DNA of 64,000 nt from Lycorma delicatula (Eukaryota; Arthropoda; Insecta; Hemiptera; Fulgoridae), in NCBI RefSeq assembly GCF_047948215.1, contig NC_134465.1:42817946-42881945 (forward strand). The letters are read 5' to 3'. The translations under genes and the position numbers were made by a program. This document shows positions 57,125 through 64,000 of this stretch, one piece after another (the first letter of the stretch is position 1; each line of letters starts with the position of its first letter). The notes under the pieces are model-generated. The model was given only the letters and a program-made list of their open reading frames with translations, had not been told where the DNA came from and searched no databases.

Positions 57125-57770
57125 ATACAAACAAAAAAATAAATAAATAAATAAATTAAAAAGATAATTCTTTAGTCTAACTAACTTACTGGGTTATTTT
57201 TTTATCCGTGGTGTTCTGGTTTTCATTTCGCTTTCATTTTTGTAATGATTGATTTTTCGTATTTTTGAGTAGATATTGGTTTTGATAATTTTGTAAAAAA
57301 AAAATGAGCCTTTGGAGGCCAACATTGAGAATGCATTTATTGTTATTGGAAAATAATATTATGAGACCTACACCTACACCATTATTTTTATGAACTTCTG
57401 CCATTTTTCCAAAACACCATAATTCCTTCGCTATAGAACTTATGTTGTTTCTGGTTGAAACATTTAATACCATTTAATTGAAACTAATTTAATACCATTC
57501 AGGTAGTTCTTGAGAGACCGGAACAAATGATAGTCTGACGATGCCAGATCCGGGTTTTACAGTGGATGTATTAAAATCTTCCGGTCAACTTTTCTCGATC
57601 TCTGACGGGTAGTTAAAATATGTATGCGGTCTGGCCAAGTCAGCGAGGTATATGACATCCTTTCTATTGACCGATTCAGGTCTTTCTTTTGAATTGCTAA
57701 ATGCAATCACGCTAATCGTTGGCAGTACAGGTTTGAGTTTATCGTTCTGCCTGGCGGCAGCAGCTCATAA
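57125..57770. other. No gene seen
   Basis: AT-rich to 57490, then mixed composition; nothing recognised. Confidence 0.4.
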
Positions 57771-57774
57771 TACC

Positions 57775-58024
57775 CTAACCCCCCGGGTTGGTCTAGTGGT
57801 GAACGCGTCTTCCCAAATCAGCTGATTTGGAAGTCGAGAGTTCCAGCGTTCAAGTCCTAGTAAAGCCAGCTATTTTTACACGGACTTGAATACTAGATCG
57901 TGGATACCGGTGTTCTTTGGTGGTTGGGTTTCAATTAACCAGGACTTGAACGCTGGAACTCTCGACTTCCAAATCACCTGATTTGGGAAGACGCGTTCAC
58001 CACTAGACCAACCCCGTGGGTTAG
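57775..58024. repeat. Foldback SINE
   Basis: A plus-strand SINE head and body (57781-57940) with GGTTGGTCTAGTGGTGAACG, the CAAATCAGCTGATTTG core and GTTCAAGTCC. It is followed immediately by the SINE head in reverse (57941-58020). The two arms, 57775-57858 and 57941-58024, are about 84 bases each with only a few mismatches, around an 82-base spacer. The SINE 3' half and tail are missing. Confidence 0.9.
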
Positions 58025-58144
58025 AACAGTAGTAACTATGTTAACTAAACTACACACACATTCAACAACGAAAAATTTATAATTTATTTCTTTGCCATGG
58101 TGGCAGAAATAATAAAGAAAAAGGATTACTCTATTTATACGACT

Positions 58145-58320
58145 GTTTGCAGAGATATTATAACAGCACTCCATTGCACTTCCCAAAACAGCGCCCCAGG
58201 GGGCACCCCATTTGTCACCGGCTGATGGTGATGATTGGTCTAGCCTCCCACGAGGTGCTCGCATACGTCACCACGCTAGCCTCTCACACAGTCCCCACGG
58301 GAAGTCCATTACTGTTAAAC
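58145..58320 (-). repeat. Dispersed repeat F5, copy B
   Basis: Reverse-complement match to 36885-37095. Confidence 0.7.
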
Positions 58321-58324
58321 AGAA

Positions 58325-58650
58325 ATTTTTTGAATTTATTTAATATTATTTTATTTGACGTAAATTTAATTCTATTATTTTTGTAATGTTATTCATTCGA
58401 ATCATTTAGTTCAAACCCAGCCCGCACAGTGATAGACTCATTAATCACACATTAATTCACAGTTCATTAATTCATTTCATGAAGTTTACGCTTCAATCGG
58501 CAAATCTCCATTAGTTTCGAGATGAAATATATTTAGAAACCTTCTCAGTTATGCCAAGAAACATGGGTAAAAATTTGATTGATTGATCGATTAGCTTTGT
58601 TGTTTATCCCGAACAAACAAAAACCCCCTCTTCCTGTTTATAGTAGTATA
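58325..58650. other. No gene seen
   Basis: No supported feature. Confidence 0.45.
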
Positions 58651-58654
58651 GATA

Positions 58655-58850
58655 ACTAACCCGCCGGATGAGTCAAATGGTTAAACTAGTCATCACAAAA
58701 TCAGTTGATTTTCGTAGTCGAGAGTTCTTATAAAGGCAGTAGTGACTTTTATGTGGATTTGAATGCTAGATTGTAGATACCGGTATTCTTTGGTGGTTGG
58801 GTTTCAATTAACTACACCCATCAGGTCGACCTGAGTCTGATCTGAGGCCG
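58655..58850 (+). repeat. Diverged SINE copy
   Basis: Box A region diverged, core AAATCAGTTGATTT, box B region partly deleted ('gagagttcttataaaggcag'), then 'ggatttgaatgctagattg' and 'ggtggttgggtttcaatta'. An older copy than those at 49.5 and 57.8 kb. Confidence 0.7.
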
Positions 58851-58857
58851 ACATCGA

Positions 58858-59046
58858 ACACACACATGTACATACGAACATTAACATCCGAAAAATTTCC
58901 ATCCCGTTTTTGGGTTCTTTAGGTGTGAAAATTTCAAGATCCGGTGAAAACCGCATACGCCCAAATCGGACCGATTACAATATTTTCCATTCTAGAGATT
59001 TCCCTTCTAGAGCTTCCCGTCTAGAGCTATCTGAACGGGAAAGTAA
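58858..59046 (-). repeat. Family F1 fragment, hairpin end
   Basis: The reverse complement carries the hairpin blocks (with a partly duplicated 'cttctagag' segment) and the 'ggttttcaccggatcttgaa' block. It abuts the diverged SINE. Confidence 0.75.
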
Positions 59047-59049
59047 AAA

Positions 59050-60545
59050 GATGTTAATTGTTTATTAATAACAATTTTAACTTTTTTCCAGAGTAATATA
59101 TTACATTAAAATCTTTTATTTACCAAAAAAGTAGATTTAAAAAAAATAAGTTAGGTAAATCAATATGATTATATATTCATCAACTATGTATTTGTATTAA
59201 TAGATAGGTTTATGGAAAGAAAATTGCTAAGAAAAACAAGTAAACTAAATATAAAATTCATGTATTTTTTTTTTAAACTACGGTAATATAAACTTCTTTT
59301 AGTAAAATAAACTATTGTAATATTATTTCAGTCGCTATACAAACCATTTAAAAAGAAAAATGATACGTAATTATTAGTTTAGAGAAGAAAGTGGTCGATA
59401 GATAAATACATTTATTGTAATACGTACTTGTTTTGTAAAAACCACTATCTTTTCATAAAAAATTAATAAATTTGAATTACAAATTATAATAGTTTTTTTT
59501 TTTTGTACTAATCGGAAACTGTTCCTCGAAATTCTACAGCAAAAAAAAAAAATTATTGTATGAAAACCGTATTAAATATTTGTATGTAATAGAAGAAACT
59601 ATAACAGGTTAAAAGTTTTTTCTTTTATAATTTATGTTTATAAAGTACGATCTGAAAAGTTATTGTTGTTCTAAAAATAAATTATTATTTTAAACCACAT
59701 ATAATAAGTTTTCAAGTTTATATATTACCTTAACTGTTTAGTTAAGGAAAAAATATAATATTTTTACAATAAGTTGGCAGTAATGTTGTTTTACTTTATT
59801 TTCAGACCTTAAAATGAACCCCTTTTTCCTCGGTAATAGTTGTAAATTATTATTATTATTACCTAATAATCTCACTTCTTTTCTTAACGAAAAAGTTAAC
59901 ATACATTTTTCTTAATAAACTATTATTAAAAAAAAAAATCAAAAAATCTTCAGTAATGATATTTTTAAATAAGATATAAAATTAGCAGAATTTCATTGAT
60001 ATTCTTTGCTGTAAGGTGCTATGTTTTAATAAATCACAAACGTAATACAAAAACTTAAAACATTAAATATATTGGGGGATTTATCTCAAAAAATTTATGT
60101 TAATTTTTAAATGTTTAATAATATTATACGATAAAACTTTCGCAAATCAAACAAACAAAAACGTTTTAACTATCCTGAATTAAATAAAATTCACACGATG
60201 GTAAAACTATTCCCGAGAATAAAAAATATTCCGTGTCAGGCTTACTAGAGAATTAGAAAAGTGAAGCTGTTTTCTGTAGTCTTCTCTTCTGTTTCGCCAT
60301 ACTAAAAACGCTTTTTTAGTTTATTAGTGATTCGTAAAGTTTCCTTACCGTTGGGTCTGATATTTTGTAAACAACATTACTTTTACAGAAAGCAATTGCG
60401 GCTAATATATCATTTACCTATCCTAGGTACTTTATATATATAGAAACAGTTTGAAAGATGGTCTAAATAAATTAATAAGTCTAATAATAATACAAAAAAG
60501 TCTTCTTTTTGTATGAAACAATCCGAAAATAAATAGAGTTAACCA
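59050..60545. other. AT-rich DNA, no gene seen
   Basis: No supported feature. Confidence 0.5.
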
Positions 60546-60549
60546 AGTT

Positions 60550-60655
60550 TTGTGTCTGTGTGTGTATATATATATATATATACACACACACACAAAACTT
60601 TACACAAACAGACAAAAGTAGTTGTAGTTATATATATATATATATATATATACTA
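60550..60655. repeat. GT/TA/CA compound microsatellite
   Basis: TGTGTG, then TATATA, then ACACAC form a near-palindrome at about 60552-60598, followed by a TA run at about 60630-60651. Confidence 0.85.
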
Positions 60656-60849
60656 CCTGCTCAGCCCGGCTTTGCAGCTTTGCAGGCAGGCCCTCCGGGC
60701 GAGTTGCCCTGGCAGGCGGTGTCTCGGAGTTGTATCATTAGGTGTCCAAAATTGATAACCGCTTGTGTAAAATTTTTTTTTTTTTAATGATGAAAATTGA
60801 TATAAGGAAAGTTAAATTAGAAATGTAACTCTAGAAATTGATACTAACG

Positions 60850-61589
60850 AATCAGAATTTTTTGCTAGTGATCGGTATATTCCGATCACTAGTAAAACGT
60901 TTTGGTTATAGTTCATTATTTTATGAAGAAAATCTGACGTGGACAACACATGAGTACGCCTATTAAAAGTTACCTTTATTTACAAATTTTTTTTTAAATT
61001 AAAAATACATAAAAAATTTATTCATTAAAAATTTAAGATATTTTTTCTTTTTTTTTTTACTATTGAATTATTATTTATCATAAACATTTTTTTACAGAGA
61101 TTAATAATTATTAATAAATCAATATATTTAAATTAAAAAAAAAAGGATATGAAGTCTGATTCGAACCGATGTGCCTACACCTAAGATCCAAATAATTCAT
61201 TAATTAAAATTTTATTTGGCTATAACTCTTGAATCAATGAAAATAAGTACTACTTATGATGTATTGAAAAGATATCAATGAGGGCTTATTACTGCAGTTA
61301 AGAAAAATTTCAAAATACAATTTTTTTGGATTTTGGACACTTTTGGTCCAGTCGATTGCAATAAAATGGGAGGTGCACAACTAGACGTTACAACAGTCCT
61401 AAATCCAAAATTTCAACATCTTACGGCTAATCGTTTTTGAGTTATGCGAGATACATACATACATACTGACCGTCACGCCGAAACTAGTCAAAATGGATTC
61501 AGGGATGATCAAAATGTATATTTCTGTTGTAATCTGGAAACCAAATTTTTTGCAATCACTATACTTCCTTTACTTCGTACAAGGAAGTA
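60850..61589 (-). repeat. Family F2 copy B
   Basis: Reverse orientation relative to 32.79 kb. The terminal hairpin is at 61562-61589 (ATACTTCC ... GGAAGTAT). On the minus strand it has 'gaatccattttgactagttt', 'gcataactcaaaaacga', 'cggttcgaatcagacttc' (box B-like) and 'ttgtccacgtcagattttct'. A hairpin CTAGTGATCGG/CCGATCACTAG at 60865-60892 lies at or near the far end. Confidence 0.8.
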
Positions 61590-61699
61590 TATATATCGAT
61601 ATGTAATAAAATAACTACATACCTGACCACCAGGAGACATGTATTAACAATTCGGGATTTTCCGCTACTGATCAGTACTATCCAGTGCAAGCTAAGGAG

Positions 61700-61962
<263 letters not shown>

Positions 61963-61964
61963 AT

Positions 61965-62626
61965 GCCCTTCAGTAGAGTAGGACATATATATATATATAA
62001 AAGTGTGCACGCGAGCCAATGCGTAAGAGATTTTAATATGAAACATCATCATAATATGAAATTGAAATCATCATTTTTCAAGAATAATGAGGGGTGAAGT
62101 AATTTTCTGTTGTGGGTTTATTGACCGAGTAAAGATCTTCATATTAGCACGTCAAACATATCGAATTACGGATGCTATTAAGTTTTACAGGTATGAAACG
62201 ACAGGCATACAGGTTTTACAGGCATACGAATTTCTTGTTTGATCAACCTCATTACTTTCAAGGAAAGCAACTTTTATTACTTGTATCGCTTATACTACAA
62301 ATGTTTTACATGATATGTAGTAACCATGAGAATGTTTTGGTCGCATAGTGTAAAGCAAACGATTAATATAATCTTTTTTATAAAGAAAATATACTTAAAA
62401 TATATGATAAAAAAAAGTTTTAACACGTGAAACAGTAAAAGGTTAGAGAAACTCCTATTTTTAATGTGAGAAAGGAGTTTAATAATTAGCTCAGTAATAC
62501 GACACCAAAGCGGCTCAGATTGTCATTTAAAGACAATATTTTTAAAAGACTTCAAAGCTTAGGTTGAAAACATTAAACAGTTACGGATAGATATTCGATA
62601 ATTTGTTTTTTTTTTTTTTGTATTTG

Positions 62627-62666
<40 letters not shown>

Positions 62667-62700
62667 TTAATGATGTTGATTACATTTATATAATTATCGT
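61965..62700. other. AT-rich DNA with a (TA)n run
   Basis: (TA)n at about 62630-62663; no gene seen. Confidence 0.55.
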
Positions 62701-62704
62701 CATG

Positions 62705-62960
62705 AACATCTGGTGTTCTGCCTTTTGACAAGTCCCTTAAGCCATCTATTCCACCTATTTCCCCATCTATTGCTGTCCCAAACCATCTTCTTCGTCCCCT
62801 TGAAGTTTCCAGCCTTCACCTCATCTGTTATCTTGATCCTTGTTCTTCCTCGTCTCCTTTTTCCTTCTGATGCGTTTGTTAGGATTCCACTTGTAACTAC
62901 ATGTTCTAACCGGTTTCCTTTTCTTTTGTGTACTTCCCTTTCTTTTGTGTACTGTGGTTA
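62705..62960 (-). pseudogene. Possible LINE ORF2 C-terminal fragment
   Basis: The minus strand gives LEHVVTSGILTNASEGKRRR, then GRTRIKITDEVKAGNFKGTK and KMVWDSNRWGNRW. This resembles the 'GH..R.... GKRRRGRPR..W.D.V...... M..DR..WR' tail of insect LINEs. About 80 residues without catalytic motifs. Confidence 0.45.
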
Positions 62961-62969
62961 CAATTTTTT

Positions 62970-63435
62970 GCAATACGTTTACAACAGTAATGAGTAATTT
63001 GTAGCATAATTTTCAATCTCATTTGTTATTTACAACCCCTGACGTAGGGGTTGAATTGGTAAAAACAGTGATTAGCTACAGATATCATAATTTCATTAGT
63101 ATTGAAACAATAACAGCAAAATTAGTGTCATTTAAAAGGCCTAACTTGGTTTTATAAACTTTAAAAACGGAATAAATATACACTGTTTGTAAGCAGCTAT
63201 TTATTTTTATTTTATTTTTAAAACAAAGTCAAGTCATTGATGTAACTATAAACAAAAAAAAAAATTACCTTATACCAAAAACACTATATATGTTTCTATC
63301 AGAATGTAGATCAGGGAATGCTGAACACTAAGAAAAAAAACACTTATTTTTCTACCTAAAGATATGATTGATCTAGGAAATGAAAACATGGAAAAAATAA
63401 ATTTTCGCGAAAAACAACAAAATAAAAAGTAATTA
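62970..63435. other. AT-rich DNA, no gene seen
   Basis: No supported feature. Confidence 0.5.
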
Positions 63436-63439
63436 AACG

Positions 63440-63985
63440 GTAAAGCTCATTCTGAATCAGAACTTCCCTGTTCCGTGTGTTACATCTTCTTCCTGCACTT
63501 GTTTTTCTTTATCTTTTATATTCTTTAAACGTAACCTTCTCTTTCTTTTTTGGTATGTACTTGACTGCATTTTAGTGATTCACCGTTTTCTTCTCCTGTC
63601 CATTTTTCATCCAAGAATACCGGATAAACTCCCTGGGGGAACCCCAGCTCTATTCATCGCTGATAAAATTTATATATTTCCAAAATTGTACTCACCGATA
63701 CCTTCTGCTACAGCCCACAATTTTCGTGAAATACTCCAGGTTTTGTTACATCTTCGCCGTATGCAAATATTCAAACTTTCATTAGCGTTTTGGATTACCC
63801 TGTAATGCATCTTGAAAGCGGTCGGCTATCTGTTAGTCTTTCTTAAATAGGGGCGATAAGCTGGAAAACAAACAAACCGATCGGCGTTTTCATATTATCT
63901 TTATATTTTCCAGGAGTTTTACCGTTTGCTTGCGGTCCATAACAAAATCACTAAAATCCGTTTCATATTGGGCACTTATAATGTG
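63440..63985 (-). pseudogene. Mutator-like transposase C-terminal remnant
   Basis: The minus strand gives, in order: CYGPQANGKTPGKYK (about 63930), LIAPIYERLTDSRPL (about 63850, across an apparent stop), VIQNANESLNICIRRRCNKT (about 63790), WAVAEGIGEYNFGN, then NRAGVPPGSLSG, then MDRRRKR and a basic/acidic tail QKRKRRLRLKNIKDKEKQVQ ending HGTGKF. The 'QNxNESLNxxIWxRCPKT' core and the basic tail ending in GxxxGxF are typical of a widespread insect protein family with a Mutator-like transposase domain. Two or more stops. It may continue past the window end. Confidence 0.5.
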
Positions 63986-64000
63986 TAGGTTTATTAGCAG

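Overview
The window reads as AT-rich, non-coding animal DNA, most probably from an insect genome. The evidence is the mix of mobile elements: mariner transposases with the D34D layout, Tc1/mariner relatives of the insect DUF4817/DDE type, R1-like and Jockey-like retrotransposon pieces, and tRNA-derived SINEs. A hemipteran is my best guess, at low confidence. I find no host protein-coding gene, no rRNA, no intact tRNA gene, no CRISPR array and no bacterial-style operon. Almost everything recognisable is a transposable element, and nearly all of it is broken.

Layout. 1-6.5 kb holds repeat fragments, a mariner scrap and a pair of adjacent hairpins. 6.5-12.5 kb holds a LINE 3' fragment, then a degenerate tandem array (recurring about every 350 bp) invaded by a deleted mariner, a tRNA-Glu-like SINE and two copies of one non-LTR retrotransposon, both flanked by target-site duplications. 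12.5-13.7 kb is a decayed DUF4817-type transposase. 15-22.5 kb holds a hAT-like repeat, a copy of composite repeat family F1, a LINE endonuclease region split by later insertions, and a DUF4817-type transposon with clear terminal inverted repeats. 24-25.8 kb has an R1-like fragment with its domains in the wrong order and a Jockey-like fragment. 26.6-29.1 kb is a DDE transposase pseudogene whose N-terminal third is repeated three times in tandem. 30.0-31.3 kb is the best-preserved element: a mariner with 190-bp terminal inverted repeats. 31.8-33.5 kb has good copies of families F1 and F2. 36-38.6 kb has another LINE copy, a dispersed repeat and a GC-rich block. 40-44 kb has two DUF4817-type elements (one with both ends and TA duplications) around another F1 copy. 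45-50 kb has SINE insertions, two of them landing inside older elements. 50-54.9 kb has a possible MITE with a perfect hairpin, the second hAT-like copy, and LINE and transposase pieces. 55-64 kb has a foldback SINE, F1 and F2 copies, a long CA/GA microsatellite, degenerate LINE C-termini and a Mutator-like transposase remnant.

How the parts relate. The SINEs, F1 and F2 carry RNA polymerase III-like box B motifs and no protein, so they would need enzymes from elsewhere. The retrotransposon copies all end in the same GACAAAAA tail, as expected from target-primed reverse transcription. Nesting gives relative ages: the tandem array and DUF4817-type fossils are older than the SINE and LINE insertions within them. 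I did not find a convincing new functional system. The most unusual items are the mariner whose 3' end is an inverted copy of its 5' end, composite family F1 (terminal hairpin, conserved TGACGTCA, antisense tRNA-like module), the foldback SINE, the triplicated transposase N-terminus and the degenerate tandem array.
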